DNA of 64,000 nucleotides from Campylobacterales bacterium (GCA_014859655.1 JACUTT010000003.1:20766-84765); one strand, 5' to 3'; counted from the stretch's first letter, positions 41,401 through 50,021 are shown. Numbers and translations: made by a program. The notes: generated by a model not told the origin, from the sequence alone.

Positions 41401-44256
41401 GCTGCGGTTGAGTTTGAGGGCGACGTCGCCAAACTGGCCCGCGGTTTTGTATTGCCCTCTGGCGGTAAGCTCGGCGCCGTAAAGCGCATAGCCAAAAGAG
41501 GATGTGCCGGTGTTGCCATAGCGAAAAGAGATGTCGATGATGTTAAGGTATGACCAGCGCATCAGGTTCAAATCGTGAAGATAGTAGCACACCTCCCAAA
41601 AGTGCTCAAGAAAAGACATTGTCAATTTTTTCTGCTCGTTTTTTAGAGGCGGCAGCTGCATGATCCCAGAGGGCTCATGCGCCATCGGATGAAGCGTGAT
41701 TTTTTCTTGAAGTTTTGTGACGCTACTGCTTAGCAAGGCCTGCGTAGCGGGAATCTTCAGGCCGAATTTATCAAAAAGTGCGCGTGCAAGCTCCAGCAGG
41801 GTCTCGAAATATTTGCCCTGGGTAACACAGATGTCTTTGAGCAAAGAGAAACACAAAAGCCTCTCCTCAAGCGTCTGCGCCTTGTCCGCAAGCGCGCTTA
41901 TCTGCTCAAATGCCTTCTCATGTTCGCCGTTAAGGTACAGACATTTTGCTGCAAGCTGCCGGTAGAAGAAGACGGCATTGCGCTCTTTTTTCCATAGCGC
42001 TTCATGGTACAGATGTTTCTCGATCCAGTAGGATTTTTGCAGGGCGAGTGCGTAGGCATTTTTATTCAGGGCCTCCTCCAGCGCCTTGATGTTCAGCTTG
42101 AAAAGGCGGGCCGGAAGCTTGTTGTGCACGTAGGCATTGTTGAGGTGCCCCGTGATGACAAGGTTGCTGATATCCTCTCGAAAACGTGCGGCCTTTTCAA
42201 GGTACCTGCCAATGTCAAAATGGACCTTGCGCCGCACAGAGGCATCCATAGAGTCGAAAACATACTCCTGTATCTTGTCATGGGTAAACCGGCATTTGGA
42301 GACATACTCGTCTATAAAGCCCAGCCGCTTGAGTTTTTCCATTAGCTTTGGCTCAAATCCGAGTGACTGCATCATCGCTGTGAACACAGTGATGTCAAAA
42401 TTATTGCCCAACAAGGAAAGATGCTGCAAATAAGACTGCTCGCGGCGTGTAAGCTTGGTAAAACGCGATATGTTCATCGTGGCCATCGTCAAACTGGTGC
42501 CGGACTCTTTGATCTTCTCCAAAGAAAACTTCCACTTGCCCTTTTTGAAATAAAGCTCTTTTTCATCCAGAAGATAGTTAATAAAATTGCTCAGGCAAAA
42601 AGGGTTTCCATCGGTCTTTCTGTGCACCACTGCGGCCAATTCTACCGCACTTTTTTCATTGCAGGCAAGAAGGCTTCTGAGCATATTTTTGAGGTCGTTT
42701 TCCTTGAGTGCGCCGAGTGCTATAGCAAGTTTCTCGCGTGCACCATCGCCCTCAAGGGCTGCGAGCAATGCGCTTGCGGCAGGATTGTTCTGTATCTCGT
42801 CATCGCGAAAACTGACAACAAGGTGCAGGTGCGGGTTATGCGCAAGCACGAGCGTACGCTGTAGCAGGTCCGCCGAGGCAGCATCGGCCCATTGAAGATT
42901 GTCAATGTAGATGATTGTCGGATTCTGCGATGTGGCGAAACACTCAAAAAAACTTTTGAGCGCAAGAGGAAGCCGGGCATTGAGATCGGCTGTAGGTGCT
43001 TCGGGATCGGTCTCCTTGCCGGGGAAGACGTGTTTGAGTTCGGCAAAGACATGGCTTAAGAGTTTCGCACTGTCCGGAGGCATCTGTGCAAAGTGCTGCG
43101 GACGATCCTGAGAGAGGATGGCGGTTGCTATCTGCGCAAAGAGCTGTTTAAAACAAAGATAAGGAACAGAACTTTGATAAGGCTCAAAACCTGTTTTGAC
43201 AACATGGATCTTGCGGGTATCGAAATAGCCAAAGAACTCTTCGGCAAGACGGCTCTTGCCTATGCCCGAATGGCCCGAAATGAGCACAATGAGGGGACGG
43301 GAGGCAAAGGTCTTGTCATACGCTTTTTTCAAGAGCGCAATCTCTCTGTCACGCCCAAAAAGTTCCTGGCTGAGATCAATGCCGTGGTAGTCGCGTGTGG
43401 CGATTTCAAACTCCTCGATACGCCCATCTTTGTCGATGGTTCTGACACAGCGGTTCAGGTCATAGATGAGTCCCTCGTCGCTTTGATAGCGCTGCTCGAG
43501 TTTTTTTTCGATAAGTTTTTGGACAATGGCCGAAAGAACCTGCGGGATTTTGGGATTAACCGTGTGCAGGGGCGGCGGCGTAAAGGCGATTTGCTTATGG
43601 GTGAGCTCATATTTGTCTCTTGCATCAAAAGGCGAGTGCCCCAAAAACAGATGGTAGAGGCTTACTCCGAGGCTATACAAGTCGCTGCGAAGATCGACGC
43701 AGTCTTCGGTAAGGCCCGTTTGCTCAGGGGCGATGTACAGAAGGCTTCCTGAACCGGAGGCTTGTTTCCGATGCTCATAGGATGGGTCTTTTGAAAGCCG
43801 TACCGACTGAGAAAAGTCAATAAGCTGCAGGGCCTCTGTCTGCACATTGTAGATAATGTTTTTGGGGGTAATGTCCCCGTGAAGAACCTCATTATAGTGC
43901 ACATAGCGCAGGGTCTGAGCGAGGCGAAGCGCAATCTCGAGCGCGGTGTGAATACGCAGTTCCTCAGTGGTGAGAATATCAAAAAGAGTGGACCCGCCGA
44001 TATCTTCAAAAACATGGATGTACTGCGAGGAGAAAGCGCTCGTCTCAATGAGTCTGACAACATTTTTAGAGTTGAGGCCACTCAGAAGTTTTTGTTCATT
44101 TAAAAAAAGCCGAATCATCTCTTCTGTCTGGGCAGAAGCTTTGAGCTGCTTAATAATAACAGGCTTTAGATCCGAGTTTCGCTCTGCACGGTAGACAATG
44201 GAGGTATCATTCTCATACAAGGCTTTACTGATGGTGTATTTTTGTCTCAACGGCAT
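38479..44256 (-). CDS. Giant Ser/Thr kinase-AAA ATPase-GAF-PAS-histidine kinase (1925 aa)
   Basis: Kinase motifs IIKQL, LHGDITPKNIIY, LIDFSQS; Walker A ISGHSGIGKSRL; Walker B TIIYIDNLQWAD; GAF; PAS (GYSHEELMGNKMNIFRSQ); MIAHQWRQPLSIIMAL; NGTGLGLYMSKTI. Confidence 0.92.
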   Translation of the reverse strand: MPLRQKYTISKALYENDTSIVYRAERNSDLKPVIIKQLKASAQTEEMIRLFLNEQKLLSGLNSKNVVRLIETSAFSSQYIHVFEDIGGSTLFDILTTEELRIHTALEIALRLAQTLRYVHYNEVLHGDITPKNIIYNVQTEALQLIDFSQSVRLSKDPSYEHRKQASGSGSLLYIAPEQTGLTEDCVDLRSDLYSLGVSLYHLFLGHSPFDARDKYELTHKQIAFTPPPLHTVNPKIPQVLSAIVQKLIEKKLEQRYQSDEGLIYDLNRCVRTIDKDGRIEEFEIATRDYHGIDLSQELFGRDREIALLKKAYDKTFASRPLIVLISGHSGIGKSRLAEEFFGYFDTRKIHVVKTGFEPYQSSVPYLCFKQLFAQIATAILSQDRPQHFAQMPPDSAKLLSHVFAELKHVFPGKETDPEAPTADLNARLPLALKSFFECFATSQNPTIIYIDNLQWADAASADLLQRTLVLAHNPHLHLVVSFRDDEIQNNPAASALLAALEGDGAREKLAIALGALKENDLKNMLRSLLACNEKSAVELAAVVHRKTDGNPFCLSNFINYLLDEKELYFKKGKWKFSLEKIKESGTSLTMATMNISRFTKLTRREQSYLQHLSLLGNNFDITVFTAMMQSLGFEPKLMEKLKRLGFIDEYVSKCRFTHDKIQEYVFDSMDASVRRKVHFDIGRYLEKAARFREDISNLVITGHLNNAYVHNKLPARLFKLNIKALEEALNKNAYALALQKSYWIEKHLYHEALWKKERNAVFFYRQLAAKCLYLNGEHEKAFEQISALADKAQTLEERLLCFSLLKDICVTQGKYFETLLELARALFDKFGLKIPATQALLSSSVTKLQEKITLHPMAHEPSGIMQLPPLKNEQKKLTMSFLEHFWEVCYYLHDLNLMRWSYLNIIDISFRYGNTGTSSFGYALYGAELTARGQYKTAGQFGDVALKLNRSLDDLEMLPKVHNFVANFINPYTNPWASNVALYAKSLRQSKCNGNIVFGTWANFLMHLSDFFSGTNIHQLQKNISHESSFIRASGDAKMIAVLNVLRDDLNALQGISSATAADENVFVRIWKEENFYPALAWYAIIKAQHALLCGRIDEGLEYLQKHVHSTDNAVIMFPKIRLHFVRALLLLGKETARSEEEEALLRLDLEEYGHYSAAAPAVFRFKKLLLKAETMKNTASQWDTAKAYDASLSEAYKRQNNFFIALGALCASRFFKRLGLNDLSHSYLNKASLGLEQWGAQAVLSHLKTSNLSPAQTPLFPVETAEKLLKCSDVYHVLKSFTTIAYTKDKKELLGTLMQTIMENATASKAVLILKEEGEFFIKADIDFASAIVRLQSTRIEETDMLPRTLIAYAINTAQALSIKDPADKGDFRSDAYIKTHKPASSLVIPIRIEGSVSALLYLENKELNTPFSEEKMTVLELLVTQAAIVYSNTALIETLQQSKKNLDKAQEIAHIGSWEFEYASQRVIWSAETYKIYDMEPFSETVDMAWFVSHLYPEDLDYIEKSIEKAFADPRGNYDVTHRIITAKGEQKLVRQRAKAYLDGDVKKMSGTITDITQRRESEELILRLSQLVDQNPFSTFITDTMGHIEYANAEAIRATGYSHEELMGNKMNIFRSQSHSSAFYQEMWSTIKEQKSIWRGMLINKMKDGSLRDCSSTIFPLFDSSNAITSFVTIQEDATERNIKDKLFLMQSRQAQMGEMVSMIAHQWRQPLSIIMALINKERMKMILEKASMEEMVLSYDDIESQVMHLSKTISDFRDFFKPDKEPTLSKSSTIISKSFSLARHMLKQSSIEVTFEYRADSSFVTFEREVEQVFLNLISNAKDALVERGIKKPQIDIVTDEQDDYAVITVEDNAMGITEEVMETLFLPYVSTKNKQNGTGLGLYMSKTIIEEHCHGSIRVVNTDKGAKFTVCIPLKDKNA

Positions 44257-44345
44257 ACCCTATAGCTCCACTGCGTCTATCGTCATACAGCCAAAAGACA
44301 GACGATATCAATTAAAAAGCATAAATATAGCATAAAAATACTATT

Positions 44346-44397
44346 GGGCACCTCTAAAAACCCCAGTTGCCTTCAGTTGGGGTTTTTAGAGGTGCCC
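44346..44397. repeat. Near-perfect palindromic repeat (copy 2)
   Basis: gggcacctctaaaaacccca-gttgccttcagt-tggggtttttagaggtgccc: 20-bp perfect arms, 12-nt loop. Confidence 0.9.
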
Positions 44398-44629
44398 TTT
44401 AGGCTTAGGATAAGAAATTTTAAGTTAAACTTGATGAAAGACAACTAATTCTTTTTACAAAGTAGGTTTTATTAATTTGCTCAGAAGATTCAATTATCGA
44501 GGGCGCAAACAGCTGGTTTTCAGCTTTTATCAAATTTACATTAACTAAATCGTAGGCTGTCTTTGCTAACTTACCAAGTGGCTTTTAAGAAAAAATCTTA
44601 AAGTTTATACCTAAAAGGAGTGTTCTATA

Positions 44630-45760
44630 GTGAAAAATAAAAAAAAGCTCAGCAATGCTGGAAAGTTTGTTAAAGATTTACTTTTACAAGCAGATATCCA
44701 GATTAATGGTAGTCGACCTTGGGATATGCAAGTTCACTCGCCAAAAGTTTTTGATAGGATTTTAGCAAAAGCCAATTTAGGATTAGGCGAGGCCTATATG
44801 GAAGGATTGTGGGATTGTGAACGTTTAGATCAATTTTTTAATAAAATCTTAAGGGCAAAGTTAGATCAAAAAATAGATCCAAAAAAACTTCTTATGCATC
44901 ACATTCGTGTGCGGTTTTTAAATTTACAAACCAAAAAGCGTGCATTCCAGGTGGGTGAACAGCATTATGATTTGGGCAATGATTTTTATGAATCGATGTT
45001 GGATTCACGAATGACCTATACATGCGGGTACTGGAAAGAGGCACAAACTTTAGAAGATGCTCAAGCTGCAAAGCTCGACCTTATTTGTCGTAAACTTCAA
45101 CTAAAACCAGGAATGAGAGTTTTGGATATTGGTTGCGGCTGGGGAAGCTTTATGGTGTATGCTGCTGAACATTACGATGTACACTGTGTGGGCGTAACGA
45201 TTTCAAAAGAACAGGCCCAATATGCTCAAAAAAAATATCCTCATTTGAACCTGGAGTTTCGACTTCAAGACTATCGTCAAATAAATGAAAAATTTGATTG
45301 TATTGTAAGTGTAGGGATGTTTGAGCATGTAGGACGAAAAAATCACCGCCACTACATGGAAGTAGCTCATCGCTGTTTAAAAGATGATGGACTCTTTTTA
45401 TTGCACACTATTGGGAAAAATATCGCTCATTTTGCGCCTGATCCCTGGATTGATCGTTACATCTTTCCCAATGGAGACTTGCCAGCACTCTCACAAGTCA
45501 CACGAGCTTCTGAGGGACTTTTTGTCACAGAAGATTTACATAATTTTGGTGCAGATTATGATACGACACTTATGGCATGGTATCAAAACTTTGAAGCCTC
45601 TTGGTCACAATTTGAGCCGGAGTTAGGTGAAACATTTTATCGAATGTGGCGCTATTATTTATTGTCATGTGCAGGTGCATTCAGGGCCAGAGAAATTCAA
45701 CTGTGGCAATTTGTATTTTCTAAAAATGGCGTTGAGGATGGTTACCGCAAAATCACGTGA
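44630..45760 (+). CDS. cfa: Cyclopropane-fatty-acyl-phospholipid synthase
   Basis: 376 aa; QVGEQHYDLGNDFYESMLDSRMTYTCGYW; VLDIGCGWGSF; GMFEHVGRKNHRHYM. GTG start at 44630. Confidence 0.93.
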   Translation: MKNKKKLSNAGKFVKDLLLQADIQINGSRPWDMQVHSPKVFDRILAKANLGLGEAYMEGLWDCERLDQFFNKILRAKLDQKIDPKKLLMHHIRVRFLNLQTKKRAFQVGEQHYDLGNDFYESMLDSRMTYTCGYWKEAQTLEDAQAAKLDLICRKLQLKPGMRVLDIGCGWGSFMVYAAEHYDVHCVGVTISKEQAQYAQKKYPHLNLEFRLQDYRQINEKFDCIVSVGMFEHVGRKNHRHYMEVAHRCLKDDGLFLLHTIGKNIAHFAPDPWIDRYIFPNGDLPALSQVTRASEGLFVTEDLHNFGADYDTTLMAWYQNFEASWSQFEPELGETFYRMWRYYLLSCAGAFRAREIQLWQFVFSKNGVEDGYRKIT

Positions 45761-45846
45761 CTTAAAAGCATTTTTAATGCAGTAAAAAGAGAAAGAGTTG
45801 GATATTATTGCCATAGAAGTGTTAGTACTATTTAGGGAGGACTTAA

Positions 45847-46188
45847 ATGAATAAAAAGAGAAAAGAAGAAATCTTTAGTATCATCGAAAAACAGATATTT
45901 GATCTAGAGTTAAATATAGAACGATTAAAAGATAAAATTAAGCCTGTTTCTCCGGATGTCTCTTTGGGTAGGCTCACAAGACAGGAGGCGATGCAGGAGC
46001 AAGAGTTAAATAAGAAATTATTTGAAAACTCTACCTTAAAACTTACAAAATTAAAGTACGCAAAAAATAAAGTTTTTACCGAAAATTTTGGAAATTGTGA
46101 TATTTGCGATGAAGAGATAGATATCGAACGATTAAAAATAATGCCAGAAACTGTCATTTGTATGAATTGTCTGAACGAGAAAGACTAG
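45847..46188 (+). CDS. DksA/TraR-type zinc-finger protein
   Basis: 113 aa, coiled-coil-like N-terminus, C-terminal CDIC...CMNC. Confidence 0.7.
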   Translation: MNKKRKEEIFSIIEKQIFDLELNIERLKDKIKPVSPDVSLGRLTRQEAMQEQELNKKLFENSTLKLTKLKYAKNKVFTENFGNCDICDEEIDIERLKIMPETVICMNCLNEKD

Positions 46189-46189
46189 A

Positions 46190-46553
46190 GGGCACCTCTA
46201 AAATTATCTCCACTTTTTGTTGAGTCGCGAATAAAGCCCCTTTACGCTCAAGTACAGCTTCTTATTGGCTTGTATAACGGCTTCCTGATTACCCTGTTAT
46301 CGCATGTAGCCGTTTCAGGTTATAGGCCAGACAGTGCTCAAAGAAAGAAGAAAAGCCTCTTTCCTATTGATAGGTATATTTGTTTTACTGCTTTTTGACT
46401 GTGATTAGAACAGGAGTAATCCGACAGACTCCTAGTCTAGCCCCATTTTTTAATATTCTGCTTACCTCACCTGCGATAGAATTTTCACTGCTCGTAAAAA
46501 AGCCACTCTGTAGGGCACCTCCTGCCAAAAAAGATTTTTCCTAAAAGTGCCTT
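46190..46553. mobile_element. IS remnant(s): repeat end, transposase C-terminal fragment, second IS-end-like sequence and decayed palindrome
   Basis: gggcacctctaaaat at 46190; minus-strand RGFSSFFEHCLAYNLKRLHAITG* (stop 46289-46291); aatccgacagactcctag at 46418-46435; gggcacctcct...ctaaaagtgcct at 46513-46552. Confidence 0.65.
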
Positions 46554-46609
46554 GTTATGGTCTTTTATCAGATCTCTTGCAGCCGGCAGTATCAGGAAAA
46601 GGTATTTTA

Positions 46610-48010
46610 ATGAAAAAAACAGAACCTCTTCTAAAACATGTACGATTTTTACTCACTATCGGCGATAAACCATCGGACACCGAAGAAGAGAAACGCCAGC
46701 ATGGTTTTCTGATCTATATGGGCTTGCTTATGAGTTGTGGCGGGCTTTTGTGGAGTACGCTCTGTGTTCTCAATGGCCTGTATCTGCCTGCAGTTGTTCC
46801 TTATACTTATATTTTTATTACCATTTTGAACTTTAGGTATCTGTACTGTACAAAAAACTTCATCGTGGCACAAAACATCCAGATACTGCTCTCCTTGCTG
46901 CTTCCTTTTTTCTTTCAGTTTTTATTGGGTGGCTTTGTCGCCAGCGGGGGAAATGTTCTCTGGTCGGTTTTGGCAGTATTTGGAAGCTTTACCCTGCGAA
47001 ACAAAAAGATGACAATCGTATGGCTGAGCCTTTTTGTTCTTCTGATGATAGTTAGCGGATTGGTCGATCCGCTGGCCAAACAGTTTGATACCGGTTTGCC
47101 TGAGGGCTTTATTATCTTCTTCTTTGTTCTTAACTTTATTACGACGGTATTGATTATATTTAGTCTGTACTATTATTTTGTGAGCAGCGAGGAGGATGCC
47201 CGCTTGAAGCTCCAAGAAAGCTTGCAAGAGCTTCATCTAACCCAGGACCAACTTGTAAAATCTGAAAAAATGGCCTCGCTTGGCTCTCTTGTTTCGGGAG
47301 TTGCGCATGAGATAAATACCCCACTGGGCGTTGGATTGTCCGGCATATCGCAAATTGAGCATGAGGTAAAAAAGCTGGAAACAAATTATAAAGAGCAGGC
47401 ACTGACCGAAGAAGCATTGAGGTCTTATATTTCCACCACGAGACAGCTATCGGCAACGATTCGCGACAGGCTTGATAATGCCGTTGCCCTTGTGCGATCG
47501 TTTAAAAACATCTCTTTAGACCAGCATTTTGAAGATGAGCGAGAGTTTAATCTCAAAAAGTACATTGACGATCTTCTGTTGAGTCTGCAAAATGAGCTCA
47601 AGAGCAAACGGATCAAAGTCATCAATACTATGGACGAGCATATGCTTCTTAAAAGCTATCCCGGTATCTTTTCGCAGATCATTTCAAACTTTGTTCTCAA
47701 CTCCATTAAACATGGGTTTGACGGTGAACTCAACACAGAGAGTGAAAATATTATTACGATTTCTGCCGATATCGCCGATGGCAGACTGACCATCCACTAC
47801 AAGGACAACGGTTCCGGGATTACAGATACCATAGAAAAACGAATTTTTGATCCGTTTTTTACGACAAAACGCGGACAGGGCGGAAGCGGTCTGGGCCTTC
47901 ATATCGTTTATAATCTTGTGACACAAAAACTTGGCGGCAGCTTGGATGTTCTTAGAATCTCTCCTCGAGGCCTGGGTTTCAGAATCATTTTACCGCTTAA
48001 AAAGGACTAA
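46610..48010 (+). CDS. Membrane histidine kinase
   Basis: Multi-TM N-terminus, SLVSGVAHEINTPLGVGLSGI, GGSGLGLHIVYNLV. ATG 46610 preferred over the listed ORF start. Confidence 0.88.
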   Translation: MKKTEPLLKHVRFLLTIGDKPSDTEEEKRQHGFLIYMGLLMSCGGLLWSTLCVLNGLYLPAVVPYTYIFITILNFRYLYCTKNFIVAQNIQILLSLLLPFFFQFLLGGFVASGGNVLWSVLAVFGSFTLRNKKMTIVWLSLFVLLMIVSGLVDPLAKQFDTGLPEGFIIFFFVLNFITTVLIIFSLYYYFVSSEEDARLKLQESLQELHLTQDQLVKSEKMASLGSLVSGVAHEINTPLGVGLSGISQIEHEVKKLETNYKEQALTEEALRSYISTTRQLSATIRDRLDNAVALVRSFKNISLDQHFEDEREFNLKKYIDDLLLSLQNELKSKRIKVINTMDEHMLLKSYPGIFSQIISNFVLNSIKHGFDGELNTESENIITISADIADGRLTIHYKDNGSGITDTIEKRIFDPFFTTKRGQGGSGLGLHIVYNLVTQKLGGSLDVLRISPRGLGFRIILPLKKD

Positions 48011-48013
48011 AGT

Positions 48014-49735
48014 ATGGCCAACATAACATTTATGCAAGAAAAAAAGACGGACTTTCAGCCTAAGAAAAAGGTCCAAAAGATCTTGGTTGTTGATGACGAT
48101 CAGTCCATCCATGAGATTACCAATATGGGCCTGAAGGCGATGGATTTTTCTGAGTTTGATATCGAAGTATTTAATGCCCGCAGTGCTGCTGAAGCAAAAG
48201 AGATACTCGCGCAGGAGGACAACATCGCCCTTGCCTTGATCGATGTGGTCATGGACACGCCTACAGCAGGTCTGGATCTGGTCAACTATATCAGAAACGA
48301 TTTGGATAACAAGCTTATCAGGCTTATCATACGCACGGGCCAGGCAAATGATTTTCCTCAGATGCATGTCATTCAACATTATGATATCAATGATTTTAAA
48401 GAAAAAACAGAGCTCACGCTTGAGCGCCTCTATACCACCGTCCGTACTTCGGTCAAACAGTTTGAACAGCTCATAGAGCTTCATAATAAGCACGAAGAGA
48501 CCTACCGCCAATTGACGACCAATCCGCTTACGCGTCTGCCAAATCGGATAAAACTCATTGAGGATTTTTCAAAAAAGTCAAATCAGACCCTTATTTTGAT
48601 CGATATTATCGGTTTTAGCATTATCAATGACACCAATGGCTACAGCGTCGGGGATTTTGTTCTAAAGGAGCTTGGAGGCTTCCTGACTTCGATGTACAGC
48701 AGCAGTTTTAATGTCTACCATCTCAATAACGATTTATTTGCGCTTGCAACAACAGCCGATCGTCTTGACGATCTTATCGTGACGGTCGACAAGATCAAAG
48801 ACGATATCTCAAAGCTTCACATCATCACAAATAACTTCAACAAGAGCATAGAAACGACTATAGGTGTTGCGTATCAAACAGAAGAAGACGTAATGCGAAA
48901 AGCTGAACTCGCCCTCAAAGAAGCCCGTAACACAGGAAGAAACCAGATCAAGTTTTACTCAAACGACCTAAAGATTATTCAGCAAATCAACAATACAAAC
49001 CGCTGGGCGCCTATCATCAAGTACGGACTGGAGCATGACGGCCTGATGGCCTATGCCCAGCCCATACACAGAGTTCACGACAGAAGTATCTATAAGTACG
49101 AACTCTTGGTAAGGCTAAAGCATGAGGGAACCGTATATGCCCCCCATCATTTTCTTGCAGCTGCCAAAAACAGCGGACAGCTTTACAATATATTTAAATT
49201 CATGTTTGCACAAGGATGTAAACTGGCGGCTAAAACAGCGCATCGATTTAGCATTAATATCAGCGATTGTGAGCTTAGAAACGAGGGCTTGCTACTGTTT
49301 ATCACCGCATGCATTAAAAAATATGCAGTTGATCCGAAACTGCTTTCACTTGAGATTCTTGAATATAATGCAATCAGCCATTCAGCAGAGATCAAGGAGG
49401 TCTTAATTGCGGTCCATGCCCTGGGCATTGAGCTTATCGTTGATGATTTTGGAGTCCAATGTTCAAATTTTGGACAAACAGAACACCTGCCGATAAGCAC
49501 ACTCAAAATAGATGGTTCGTATATCCAGAACGTGCACGAATCGATCAACAGTCAGATTGTAGTCAAGACTATTCAAACCTTTGCACGCGAAAAGGGATTG
49601 AAACTGATTGCAGAGTTTGTTTGCAACGAAGAGGTCTTTGAAAAGGTCAAAGAACTCGGCATAGAATACGTGCAGGGATATTACCTCTCAGAACCGGCGC
49701 CTTTTGATGCAGACAATTTGCTGCAGACTCTTTAG
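48014..49735 (+). CDS. REC(-DUF3369-like)-degenerate GGDEF-EAL response regulator
   Basis: ILVVDDDQSIHEIT, LIIRTGQANDFPQMHVIQHYDINDFKEKTELT; GGDEF position reads HLNNDLFAL; EAL residues YELLVRL, SINISDCEL, IVDDFGVQ. Confidence 0.85.
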   Translation: MANITFMQEKKTDFQPKKKVQKILVVDDDQSIHEITNMGLKAMDFSEFDIEVFNARSAAEAKEILAQEDNIALALIDVVMDTPTAGLDLVNYIRNDLDNKLIRLIIRTGQANDFPQMHVIQHYDINDFKEKTELTLERLYTTVRTSVKQFEQLIELHNKHEETYRQLTTNPLTRLPNRIKLIEDFSKKSNQTLILIDIIGFSIINDTNGYSVGDFVLKELGGFLTSMYSSSFNVYHLNNDLFALATTADRLDDLIVTVDKIKDDISKLHIITNNFNKSIETTIGVAYQTEEDVMRKAELALKEARNTGRNQIKFYSNDLKIIQQINNTNRWAPIIKYGLEHDGLMAYAQPIHRVHDRSIYKYELLVRLKHEGTVYAPHHFLAAAKNSGQLYNIFKFMFAQGCKLAAKTAHRFSINISDCELRNEGLLLFITACIKKYAVDPKLLSLEILEYNAISHSAEIKEVLIAVHALGIELIVDDFGVQCSNFGQTEHLPISTLKIDGSYIQNVHESINSQIVVKTIQTFAREKGLKLIAEFVCNEEVFEKVKELGIEYVQGYYLSEPAPFDADNLLQTL

Positions 49736-49868
49736 GCCAGCCCTTCAACAGCGATATCTTTTCAGGTAAAACAATAATTAATTCTACTATCTGCTTGTCT
49801 AGTTTCACCACGTTGTTAACAAGAAGCAAATAGAGGATTCTAGACCAAGAAAAGCACTGGGATTTAAG

Positions 49869-49887
49869 ACACCTTCGGAGGTGTTTT
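49869..49887 (+). terminator. Rho-independent terminator
   Basis: ACACCTTCGGAGGTGT followed by a T-run, downstream of the EAL gene. Confidence 0.75.
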
Positions 49888-50021
49888 TCGATAAAATTGC
49901 GAATTCTTATTCTGCAGCTTTACCTGGTGCTGCACTTACTGCTTGAATTGGCGATATTTTTTTATGAATTTGTGGGTATGCGGCTTGAAGTGCTTATTTT
50001 AGGGGTTTTGTTGAATTGTAG

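Noticed and set aside
44346-44397. Perfect hairpin as a rho-independent terminator
   Set aside because: It lies between divergent genes (upstream of both starts) and has only a short T-run; better explained as a repeat element.
45847-46188. Small ORF as a bona fide DksA stringent-response regulator
   Set aside because: Only the CxxC...CxxC zinc finger and a helical N-terminus are evident; the coiled-coil tip signature of DksA was not recognised, so only a DksA/TraR-type label is used.
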